A stretch of DNA of 5,847 nt, from contig WRMR01000332.1 in NCBI GenBank assembly GCA_009776995.1, positions 1 through 5,847 on the forward strand. Direction: 5' to 3'. Of this stretch, positions 1 to 5,689 are shown piece after piece (within the stretch, counting starts at the first letter, position 1; every line of letters starts with the position of its first letter). The position numbers were made by a program, and so were the translations under genes. The notes under the pieces were generated by a model. That model worked only from the letters and a program-made list of their open reading frames with translations, had not been told where the DNA came from and did not search any database. This DNA comes from Planctomycetaceae bacterium. Its GTDB lineage: Bacteria > Planctomycetota > Planctomycetia > Pirellulales > Thermoguttaceae.

Positions 1-2
1 CC

Positions 3-842
3 GGCTGGCATGTCACATTCATTGCAGGTGGCTCATTCGACAGCACGATGTATCACTTGTATCGCATGGACGGCACTACGCTTGGCACCTTCTCAAGACC
101 CGTCGCCATACGCCCAACGCGGGCTGGGTTCATTTATCAGGATCGCCTTGTCACGGCGGAACTCTTTGACCGCTTTACCATCCACGACCGTAATCTTGAC
201 CGCACAATTGAAATGCCGGGCATGTATATTTACCGCGTGGCCTACCGTGCCGACAATCCCGACAAGCTGCTTGTTTCGGGAGCGTGGATCAATGAAAAGG
301 ACTCGCTGTTTACCGTCGAATACGATGTCAACACCAACGATCAACACCTGATCGAATGCGACGGCAAACCCGCCTACAAATGCACGATTTACGGCAACGA
401 GGTCATTGACACGATTCAAACAGGCGAACACTTTGAAACCCGGCAGATACGCAAGGCGGAACGAATAACGACCACGAGTTGTCGTATCCTGACGCCACAG
501 CCCGACGACAACATGGTCACGCAAAAAGCCCGTGCCTGTCGCTGTAAAAAACGGACTTCGCATAATCCTGAACCCGCCTCGCGTCCCGGTTGTTTGAAGT
601 GTGTCGAAAAGCATATCGGTGCGGCGATGGTCATTCTCTCCGAAATTCATGCAGGTTATGCGTATCACCTGCGTTTGATCGGCCACTTGCATGAGGCCGA
701 AGAGGAAAGCCAGGACTGGGACTCTCTGTTTCGATTGATACGCGCGGCACGAAAAGCATATCAAACGGCCAACATCATCCCTGACTGGGAGATCATCGCA
801 CAAGAACTTGCCAACGTCAAGGGAGCCCCGAATGCTGATTGA
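3..842 (+). CDS. Propeller-like phage protein with C-terminal Cys/helical module (5' partial)
   Basis: The reading frame is open from the left edge (first full codon at 3), so the real start lies upstream; the ATG at 48 is internal to a continuous beta-strand pattern. The first ~160 visible residues read like beta-propeller blades: strand segments with a D-x-(D/N) or D-G turn recur about every 40-45 residues (YRMDG near 60, IHDRNLD near 180, VEYDVNTND near 315). The C-terminal ~100 residues differ. A C-x-C pair (codons 537 and 543) and a C-x-x-C pair (codons 591 and 600) could hold a zinc ion, and the helical segment after them has motifs such as CVEKHIGAAMVIL and IGHLHEAEEE. I have an impression of having seen this module in planctomycete phage proteins, but no function is known to me. 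It overlaps the next gene by 11 bases, which suggests translational coupling. A virion role is inferred from its neighbours. Fold call moderate; function unknown. Confidence 0.7.
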   Translation, partial: GWHVTFIAGGSFDSTMYHLYRMDGTTLGTFSRPVAIRPTRAGFIYQDRLVTAELFDRFTIHDRNLDRTIEMPGMYIYRVAYRADNPDKLLVSGAWINEKDSLFTVEYDVNTNDQHLIECDGKPAYKCTIYGNEVIDTIQTGEHFETRQIRKAERITTTSCRILTPQPDDNMVTQKARACRCKKRTSHNPEPASRPGCLKCVEKHIGAAMVILSEIHAGYAYHLRLIGHLHEAEEESQDWDSLFRLIRAARKAYQTANIIPDWEIIAQELANVKGAPNAD

Positions 843-1407
843 CCATTTTACCATCCGCACCAAGAACGAAACCCAGTGCGTGGTTTCATGGTCGAGCGAC
901 TCCGAAGAGATGCAATCATGGATTTTCATCAACGGCAAATACGCCCTTGGGCCGTTCATGCCCATGACAATCGAACGATCCATCACCATTCCGTTTTTGC
1001 AAGGCACGACGGCGGTCATTGAAATTCACGAGTTCGATGATCTGGAATTGATCCCGAACTCTTGCGAAGAGATGCCGCAAACCAAACCCTTGCTCTCGTG
1101 GAACCCTGTGGAGGAAGCGAAAAAATACCGGATTTATCACGGCGACTTCGCAACGGGCGAAGAAGCGATGGTCAGCGAGGTCAACGCACGGCCGGGCATT
1201 GACCGCATGGAGATCAATTCACCTGTCGTACTCAATGGCAAGAACGGTCACTGGTACTGGTTTCGTGTCGAGTCGCTCGACAAGTATAACAACGAGTCCA
1301 TCAACACCGGCGAGGTGGTCAAATACCATGCAACCGACCTGCCACCCGTGCCGGAGTTGACGATTACAAGACAGCCGAATGGCAAATATCAATTCACAAT
1401 ATTATAA
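832..1407 (+). CDS. Fn3-domain phage structural protein, 191 aa
   Basis: The ATG at 832 is chosen because GGGAG (821-825) sits seven bases upstream; the frame also opens at a TTG at 808, which lacks a comparable site. Residues ~1-70 form a predicted beta-sandwich (CVVSWSSDSEE, WIFINGKYALGPF, AVIEIHEF). Residues ~84-166 are a recognisable fibronectin type III domain: LLSWNPVEEAKKYRIYHG gives strands B and C with the core Trp and Tyr, and WYWFRVESLDKYNNES gives strands F and G. The last ~20 residues start like another Fn3 domain and then stop. Fn3 domains are common as surface decorations or linkers on phage tail, neck and baseplate proteins. Its position between two beta-rich genes supports a structural role, but no enzymatic or binding residue can be seen. 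The TAA stop is embedded in the ribosome binding site of the next gene. Confidence 0.85.
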   Translation: MLIDHFTIRTKNETQCVVSWSSDSEEMQSWIFINGKYALGPFMPMTIERSITIPFLQGTTAVIEIHEFDDLELIPNSCEEMPQTKPLLSWNPVEEAKKYRIYHGDFATGEEAMVSEVNARPGIDRMEINSPVVLNGKNGHWYWFRVESLDKYNNESINTGEVVKYHATDLPPVPELTITRQPNGKYQFTIL

Positions 1408-1416
1408 GGAGAGGCA

Positions 1417-2940
1417 ATGGCCACACCAACACCTGATCAATTAGGCATTTTCTACACATCCAAAGACCTGACAACCACCGGAGCGGTTTTGCCCGACCGT
1501 GTGATTGGCTCGGGCGCGACGCTCACGAGTCTCCCGATTCCCACGCTCAACGAGGCAACGGATTTCTGGAACGGTGCCATCGGCTTCTTTGTCGGAACCG
1601 GCACGACGGCCGCCTTGCGCGGCGTCACGTTTCACGTGCGAAGCTGGGACAACGCGGGCAAACGGCTTGCACTTGCACAACCCTTGCCCATCGTTCCCGC
1701 CGCAGGCGATATGGTGCGCCTCGTTCAAAGTGGACGCACCGCCTCCAATCACGAAGTCCTCAACATGAAGGTTTCGGGCAAGCAGCCGGAAATCGAAGGC
1801 GTGGCAGGCACCAACGTGACCGGCGTGACGATCAAACGAGCGTCGGCCTTGCTAGGCGAAGGGACGCTGACGCTCACTTACACCTACAGCACACGGACTC
1901 TTGCCATCCGCATGGGCTCCGGCAACAACGGCCCCGAAGTCACGCTGACAGGCAACGCAATCAACCTGCCGATTTACAATTCCGATCTTTCAGGATACAT
2001 CCTCGTTGACGTGGTTTACAGTTCGCTGGCAACGGCCAACCGTACCGACACCTTCACATTGGCCGCGCCGAAGGGTAACCTGATACCCAACTATGAGGGG
2101 TACGAGACGAACGATGGGGTCGGTCGCACGCGCTATCACTTGGTTGTCGCCAAAAACAAAGCCACTGTCGTGCAAGATGCGATGAACGCCTTTTCGATTT
2201 GGACAGGCAAGCCGCCGGGAAGCACGACCACAACGACCGCAACATCTTCGCCGTCTTATACCGCACCGGCTTCCATTGCCGTTTCCAACGCATCGACTTG
2301 GCCAACTCGCGGCTTCTGGATTCGTAACCGGGCCGCCAATGCCGGGGCGGGTGACTTGCGTTATGTTGACTATCGGAGCGGTAACACGCTTTACATCAAA
2401 GCCATCAACTGGGGCTGGGTCAATTTCACGTCGGGCAGTATCGAACTCAAGCCCGGCATGACCATCGGCGGTCAGTACAGTGAAAGTGCTGTCATTGATC
2501 AGGTCATTCTCACCAGTGGCACTTGGACGGGCGGCACGGCGGCGGGGACGTTGATCCTGAAAAAGTTTACCGGCGACTATGCCAACGCCCGGCAAATTCA
2601 TTACGAAGGCGTTCAAGCGGCAACGAGTGCCGGTGCGTCCGTCAAAGGCTATCGCGGCCTGCCGACGGTCAGTTGGTCAAGCAATCAAATGGTCGAACCG
2701 ATCAGTGACATCGACATCGGCATCAATCAACCCTCCGCCGGATTTTACAAAAACCCGGAAAACGAAAACATCGCACCCGAAGGCGTGACGTTCGGCCTCT
2801 ATCCGTCGCAAGAGGAATGTCTCATTACGGACTCCCTGCTGGGCGGTGATTCGGTCGGTATCTGGATTCGTCAAACGATCCTCGACGGCACACAGGCACG
2901 GCAGTCCATTGAGGGTGATCTCAACTTCTGTTATTTCTGA
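1417..2940 (+). CDS. Large beta-rich phage appendage-type protein, 507 aa
   Basis: A strong AAGGAG site (1406-1411) five bases before the ATG fixes the start. There is no signal peptide or membrane segment. The protein is rich in Gly, Thr, Ser, Val and short strands. Residues ~45-106 form one beta module (WNGAIGFFVG, GVTFHVRSWD, LALAQPLP, AGDMVRLV). Residues ~290-350 form a similar one (GFWIRNRA, LRYVDYRSGN, LYIKAINWG, IELKPGMTI). A PPGSTTTTTATSS linker at ~267-279 precedes the second. The C-terminal third includes DIDIGINQPS, NPENENIAPEGVTFG and GIWIRQTILDGTQA, a pattern I associate from memory with phage structural proteins rather than with any enzyme. It follows the Fn3 gene after nine bases and precedes the repeat-shaft gene by twelve. 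The likely role is in a tail, whisker or receptor-contacting structure, inferred from composition and context. It could also be a capsid decoration. Confidence 0.85.
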   Translation: MATPTPDQLGIFYTSKDLTTTGAVLPDRVIGSGATLTSLPIPTLNEATDFWNGAIGFFVGTGTTAALRGVTFHVRSWDNAGKRLALAQPLPIVPAAGDMVRLVQSGRTASNHEVLNMKVSGKQPEIEGVAGTNVTGVTIKRASALLGEGTLTLTYTYSTRTLAIRMGSGNNGPEVTLTGNAINLPIYNSDLSGYILVDVVYSSLATANRTDTFTLAAPKGNLIPNYEGYETNDGVGRTRYHLVVAKNKATVVQDAMNAFSIWTGKPPGSTTTTTATSSPSYTAPASIAVSNASTWPTRGFWIRNRAANAGAGDLRYVDYRSGNTLYIKAINWGWVNFTSGSIELKPGMTIGGQYSESAVIDQVILTSGTWTGGTAAGTLILKKFTGDYANARQIHYEGVQAATSAGASVKGYRGLPTVSWSSNQMVEPISDIDIGINQPSAGFYKNPENENIAPEGVTFGLYPSQEECLITDSLLGGDSVGIWIRQTILDGTQARQSIEGDLNFCYF

Positions 2941-2952
2941 TCCAAGGTAACG

Positions 2953-4158
2953 ATGTCTGTATTTGCTTCCATCTCATCACGTTTTGACGCCCATCCCATG
3001 TATCGGGATAAGTTGGCCGTGCTATTCGATTCCGTCATGGATGATCGCAACGCATGTTTTTGCAATCAATTCGACATTGGTGGCAAATTTTGGGACGGTC
3101 TCGGTGTTCGTTTTGACAGCGAAACACATGGCGGCAAAACGTCGTGCAATATCATTTTTGACGCAACGCCAACTTTTCGTGAAATCATTTCCGGCCGCCG
3201 GGATCATTTGCGGGATCATCCCGATAACAATGCTTGTATCCCAGTTCGGTTCGATGCGCCTGTCACGGGTCGAGTCACCGCCGTTTCGCGTTTCGATGCG
3301 TACTGGCTTAACAAGCAGTTCATTTATAACCGGTTCGATGCGTATGTCAAGATGCTGGAGGCAGGTGTGCCGGGACGTTTTGACATTCAGTCAAATATCC
3401 TGTCACAAACCAGCAATCGCTTTCATGCCATCCCGCAAGAGTGGAAGGCACAAATCGCCGGGCGTTTTGACGCCTTCGAGACCTTGATCGTTGCGATTCC
3501 CGTCCGCAAACAAGCCTTTGTGTTACCCGGCCGGCGCGTCCTTATTCGCAATACCGAAACCAACGAACAACGTGACTTGGGCTTCATTGCCTTTGATGCA
3601 ACAGAGAAGGCCATCAAGGACGTTGACCTGCCTGACGGTGATTACGAAATCACACTGTTACATTCATCGCTGTTTTGGAAAGACGCTCTCGACCGCGTGG
3701 TGCGTAACGTCACCATTCGCTCCGGCGAAGAGCCTGTACTGGGCTTGCCGCCGATTCTGAATCTTACGTCCGAGGTCAACAGCGGTATCACAACGATCTC
3801 ATGGTCGTCCAACAGCGGCGATTACGAGGATTGCGAATTCGGCCTCTGGTTCGCCGAAATGCCGCCTGTGGTCACGTTACGCGAGCCGGATCAACGCCTT
3901 GCATACACGGCCTTCGACGTCGATTACAACGTGCGTATTCCGCAGGCATATCCGCTCTGGTGCGTTGTTATGGCTATCAAAGGTAACATGCGAGGCCCGG
4001 CCTCGGAGATTTATCTTGAATGGAGCAACACCTTACCGCGTCGCCCGGACGACCAGATAGCCTTTGACGTGTTCATTGACGAGAAATTACACCAACTAAA
4101 AGATACCTCCCGACAGGTCGAAGATGTGGATTGGGATACCGCGAAAGGGTATTGGTGA
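2953..4158 (+). CDS. R-F-D repeat protein with C-terminal Ig/Fn3-like domains, 401 aa
   Basis: The start is supported by AAGG (2944-2947) just upstream of the ATG and by the twelve-base gap after the previous stop. Residues 10-174 hold twelve repeats centred on R-F-D-A or variants, spaced 14 or 15 residues apart. Residues ~185-257 look like an immunoglobulin or prealbumin-like beta-sandwich (VLPGRRVLIRNTETNE, DVDLPDGDYEITLL, RVVRNVTIRSG). Residues ~265-358 look like Fn3: PPILNLTSEV, TTISWSSNSGDYED, LWFAEMPP and a late strand near WCVVMAIKGNMRGPASEIYLEW 336-357. The charged tail (360-401) may be helical. The layout of N-terminal repeat shaft plus C-terminal globular domains resembles a fibre or whisker protein, but that is inference. 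It ends in TGA overlapping the next ATG by one base. I do not recognise the repeat as a named family. Confidence 0.85.
   Translation: MSVFASISSRFDAHPMYRDKLAVLFDSVMDDRNACFCNQFDIGGKFWDGLGVRFDSETHGGKTSCNIIFDATPTFREIISGRRDHLRDHPDNNACIPVRFDAPVTGRVTAVSRFDAYWLNKQFIYNRFDAYVKMLEAGVPGRFDIQSNILSQTSNRFHAIPQEWKAQIAGRFDAFETLIVAIPVRKQAFVLPGRRVLIRNTETNEQRDLGFIAFDATEKAIKDVDLPDGDYEITLLHSSLFWKDALDRVVRNVTIRSGEEPVLGLPPILNLTSEVNSGITTISWSSNSGDYEDCEFGLWFAEMPPVVTLREPDQRLAYTAFDVDYNVRIPQAYPLWCVVMAIKGNMRGPASEIYLEWSNTLPRRPDDQIAFDVFIDEKLHQLKDTSRQVEDVDWDTAKGYW
2980..3474 (+). repeat. Twelve-unit protein repeat array, R-F-D-A, period 14-15 residues
   Basis: The Phe of each F-D pair falls at residues 11, 25, 40, 54, 69, (83, here R-R-D), 100, 114, 128, 143, 157 (F-H) and 172 of the host protein. 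Spacings alternate 14 and 15, giving a 29-residue double unit, with one two-residue insertion between the sixth and seventh units. Seven of twelve units have the strict R-F-D core and six are followed by Ala. Codons vary (cgttttgacgcc, cgtttcgatgcg, cggttcgatgcg), so the repeat is kept at protein level and is not a recent DNA duplication. Residues between cores are poorly conserved apart from hydrophobic positions. Confidence 0.85.
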
Positions 4159-4502
4159 TGACAAACAACAATTCAAAATGTCTATGCACGGCAATAGGCT
4201 TGAAAGATAAAATGGCGGATAACCGGGTTTGTGATTTTTCCTACCTCGAGTCCGTATTCGCGTCCGATCTCACCGATCACCAGAAATTCATCTTTTGCAA
4301 GCATTTTTGCGAACCATCGTTTCGGCATGGTTGGTTGCTCAGTTTTCGGCGGGCAATTATTTCAGACGAAGAGTACCACGCATTGGAAACACTGGCGGAG
4401 AGAAAGTACATTGAACTGCGTGACGAAGGGAACGGCTTTATTGCCATCGGACGCCCAATTTGGCCGGAGTTGTACCACGAAGAGTTGCCGGAGGATGGTT
4501 GA
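4158..4502 (+). CDS. Small protein with possible winged-helix segment, 114 aa
   Basis: The ATG at 4158 overlaps the upstream TGA in a TGATG junction, with AAAGGG (4144-4149) eight bases before it, so translational coupling to the repeat protein is likely. An internal ATG at 4212 is a weaker alternative. The protein has four Cys residues in its first 51 residues (8, 10, 25, 47) plus one at 51 after HF, without a clear zinc-site spacing. Residues ~68-98 (ISDEEYHALETLAERKYIELRDEGNGFIAI) look like the last helix pair and beta-wing of a winged helix. The family is not recognised. It may be the last gene of the late operon or a small regulator, because it sits at the edge of a gene-free stretch. 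The coding call is good; the fold call is tentative. Confidence 0.75.
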   Translation: MTNNNSKCLCTAIGLKDKMADNRVCDFSYLESVFASDLTDHQKFIFCKHFCEPSFRHGWLLSFRRAIISDEEYHALETLAERKYIELRDEGNGFIAIGRPIWPELYHEELPEDG

Positions 4503-4540
4503 TTTGGCCTTGCTTTCAGCAAAATTTCTCTTCGACTGTT

Positions 4541-4569
4541 TTGTGACTCGGTAACTCGAAAAATAATTT
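4541..4569 (+). promoter_or_regulatory. Possible promoter in the AT-rich boundary
   Basis: TTGTGA (4541-4546) is followed after 17 bases by TAATTT (4564-4569), or after 15 bases by AATAAT (4562-4567). The matches to a sigma-70 type promoter are only partial, and phage or host sigma preferences are unknown here. The stretch is the most AT-rich part of the window and precedes the accessory genes, which is why it is listed. Confidence is low. Confidence 0.2.
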
Positions 4570-4572
4570 TTA

Positions 4573-4587
4573 TGCGAGATGTTCGCA
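4573..4587. promoter_or_regulatory. Operator-like inverted repeat
   Basis: TGCGA and TCGCA form a perfect inverted repeat around a five-base spacer (GATGT), just downstream of the possible promoter at 4541-4569. The half-site spacing of about ten bases would suit a dimeric helix-turn-helix repressor, or the arms could form a short RNA hairpin. A five-base arm can arise by chance in AT-rich intergenic DNA. Confidence 0.25.
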
Positions 4588-4703
4588 ATAAATGCGTACC
4601 TGTGTTATCAGAGTCGGTAATGATGCAGAAACTTTGCAAAACTTTTACATACTGCGCTTGATTGATTTTCTTTTCATGGCAACATGTCACACATACAACA
4701 AAC

Positions 4704-4718
4704 GCCGCAAAACGCGGC
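4704..4718 (+). promoter_or_regulatory. GC hairpin in the leader of the HARE-HTH gene
   Basis: GCCGC-AAAAC-GCGGC is a perfect five-base-pair stem with a five-base loop, 30 bases before the ATG at 4749. The following T run (4730-4734) is twelve bases away, too far for a typical intrinsic terminator. It resembles in position and composition the GC hairpins before the next two genes. Function is unknown: attenuation, mRNA processing or stabilisation are all possible. Confidence 0.4.
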
Positions 4719-4748
4719 ACCAAACCACATTTTTGAAAGGTTAGAATC

Positions 4749-5228
4749 ATGCAAACGAAGTCAATTCAAGTCGGGAACGTTTACAACATCACATTGGGAC
4801 GTAACGAAGTCCTGGGCGAAGTCATCGAAGCAACCGAAAGCGGTTGGAATGTCAGATTACTCGCCAGCGACAAGGTCGTAAAAGTGAATAACCCAGATCG
4901 TTTTATCCGCAAGGCAAGAACGATTGCAATAACGGGCGACGCACCCAAGGCCAACGGAAAGAAAGCAAAAGCCACCACGTCCAAACAATCCAAAGAAGGG
5001 ATGTCAGCACTGGATGCCACCTACCGGGTGCTGGTTGAGATTGGCACAGCACTCACCGTGAGACAGATCACCGAGGTGATTCAAGAAAAAGGCTACTGCC
5101 CGAATTTGAATGGCGCGACGCCACACTTGACGATCTCATCCGCATTACAAAGAGAAGTCGCCCGAAAGGGTGACGAATCACGCTTTTACAAAGGAGGCAA
5201 GGGGTTGTTCGGCGCGTATAGCGAGTGA
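4749..5228 (+). CDS. HARE-HTH domain protein with N-terminal small barrel, 159 aa
   Basis: GAAAGG (4735-4740) lies eight bases before the ATG. Residues ~6-55 form a compact set of strands (VGNVYNITLG, VLGEVIEATESGWNVRLL, KVVKVNNPDRFIRK) like an SH3/KOW-type barrel. A Lys-rich linker follows (KANGKKAKATTSKQSKEG, 67-84). Residues 86-156 match the HARE-HTH domain (HB1, ASXL, restriction endonuclease HTH): SALDATYRVL, then ITEVIQEKGY, then TPHLTISSALQREVARKGD, then ESRFYKGGKGLFG with the characteristic R-F and G-x-F ends. HARE-HTH domains occur in chromatin proteins, RNA polymerase delta subunits and restriction enzymes, and are thought to bind DNA or sense its modification. Here there is no nuclease domain, so a small DNA-binding regulator or anti-defence accessory protein is inferred. 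It is preceded by a 246-base gene-free region, so it probably begins a transcription unit. Confidence 0.85.
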   Translation: MQTKSIQVGNVYNITLGRNEVLGEVIEATESGWNVRLLASDKVVKVNNPDRFIRKARTIAITGDAPKANGKKAKATTSKQSKEGMSALDATYRVLVEIGTALTVRQITEVIQEKGYCPNLNGATPHLTISSALQREVARKGDESRFYKGGKGLFGAYSE

Positions 5229-5258
5229 ACCTGGGCAACATCAACCAACCACATCTTT

Positions 5259-5312
5259 TGAGCCGGGCATTGACCCGGCTCACAGTGATGACGGGCGGAA
5301 GTGTGTTCGTCA
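5259..5312 (+). ncRNA. Structured leader element, copy 1
   Basis: TGAGCCGGG (5259-5267) pairs perfectly with CCCGGCTCA (5274-5282) around a six-base loop, a strong nine-base-pair hairpin. A conserved block follows (CTCACNGNGATGACGGGCGG). TGACG (5289-5293) can then pair with CGTCA (5308-5312). It lies in the 114-base gap before the gene at 5343. There is no T tract after the first hairpin, so a simple terminator is unlikely. Its identity with copy 2 at 5606-5655 is the main reason to call it an element. Listed as ncRNA for want of a better class; it may be a cis-regulatory leader, an RNA-processing site or a DNA recombination site. Confidence 0.45.
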
Positions 5313-5342
5313 ACAAGCATAACAATCAATGGAGAAACAGAG

Positions 5343-5585
5343 ATGTCGAACAAACAACTCATCAGCAAAATTTGTCGTGTCGCCAGGAAACGTGGTTTGA
5401 AACCCTACCGTGGATATTCCGGGCGTTCCATGTTCGGAAAACAATGTATCGGGTTTTATGGCGAGATGGGAACCTGCTTCGCCGTGGCGGAACTGATCAA
5501 ACGCAAGACAGGCCATCAGTATCACTACGACAATCTCGGTTTGGATACAATATGCTATTTCCCTCGTATTGACGATGAACGTTAG
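5343..5585 (+). CDS. Small phage accessory protein, 80 aa
   Basis: The ATG at 5343 is chosen over an in-frame GTG at 5301 because GGAG (5331-5334) lies eight bases upstream and because the GTG falls inside the repeated leader element. The protein is basic at its N-terminus (KQLISKICRVARKRGLKPY), then has RGYSGRSMFGKQCIGFYGEM and ends with DNLGLDTICYFPRIDDER. From memory, the pattern of SGR-x-M-(F/Y)-G-K-x-C followed by D-(N/S)-(L/M)-G-x-D-(T/M)-I-x-Y-(F/W)-P recurs in small uncharacterised phage proteins, but I know no function. There is no membrane segment, signal peptide or zinc pattern. It is separated from both neighbours by more than 100 bases, each gap carrying a copy of the same leader, so it looks like an independent cassette. 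Confidence 0.75.
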   Translation: MSNKQLISKICRVARKRGLKPYRGYSGRSMFGKQCIGFYGEMGTCFAVAELIKRKTGHQYHYDNLGLDTICYFPRIDDER

Positions 5586-5605
5586 ACCTTGTACTGTGCC
5601 GAATT

Positions 5606-5655
5606 GCCGGGCTTGTCCCGGCTCACGGCGATGACGGGCGGACGTTGTGTCTGCC
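5606..5655 (+). ncRNA. Structured leader element, copy 2
   Basis: GCCGGG (5606-5611) pairs with CCCGGC (5617-5622) around CTTGT. The conserved block 5617-5642 matches copy 1 (5274-5299) at 24 of 26 positions. A second stem then forms between 5637-5643 (GGCGGAC) and 5649-5655 (GTCTGCC), seven pairs including one G-U, with a five-base loop. It occupies the 104-base gap before the gene at 5690. As in copy 1, no T tract follows the hairpins. Stem position and block order are kept while the loops and outer flanks differ, as expected of a functional element. Confidence 0.45.
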
Positions 5656-5689
5656 TGCAAACGAGCCAACCAACACGAAAGGTTTTCCA

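Noticed and set aside
93..1019. A 308-codon open frame on the - strand.
   Set aside because: It lies wholly opposite two well-supported + strand genes with ribosome binding sites and recognisable folds; its translation has no domain-like pattern and it would be the only minus-strand gene in the window.
1990..2616. A 208-codon open frame on the - strand inside the 507-residue gene.
   Set aside because: It is antisense to a continuous beta-rich coding frame, has Arg/Pro/Ala-rich composition typical of shadow frames, and has no supporting start site.
4510..4522. TTGC-TTTCA-GCAA followed by AATTTCTCTT as a terminator for the structural operon.
   Set aside because: The stem has only four pairs, two of them A-T, and the T tract is interrupted; too weak to call.
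4684..4881. A 65-codon + strand frame starting in the leader of the HARE-HTH gene.
   Set aside because: It overlaps the HARE-HTH gene in another frame, has no ribosome binding site, and its start region contains the GC hairpin.
5586..5683. ACCTT (5586-5590) pairing with AAGGT (5679-5683) to hide the ribosome binding site of the last gene.
   Set aside because: Five bases over ~90 nt is expected by chance, and there is no equivalent pairing in the other copy of the leader.
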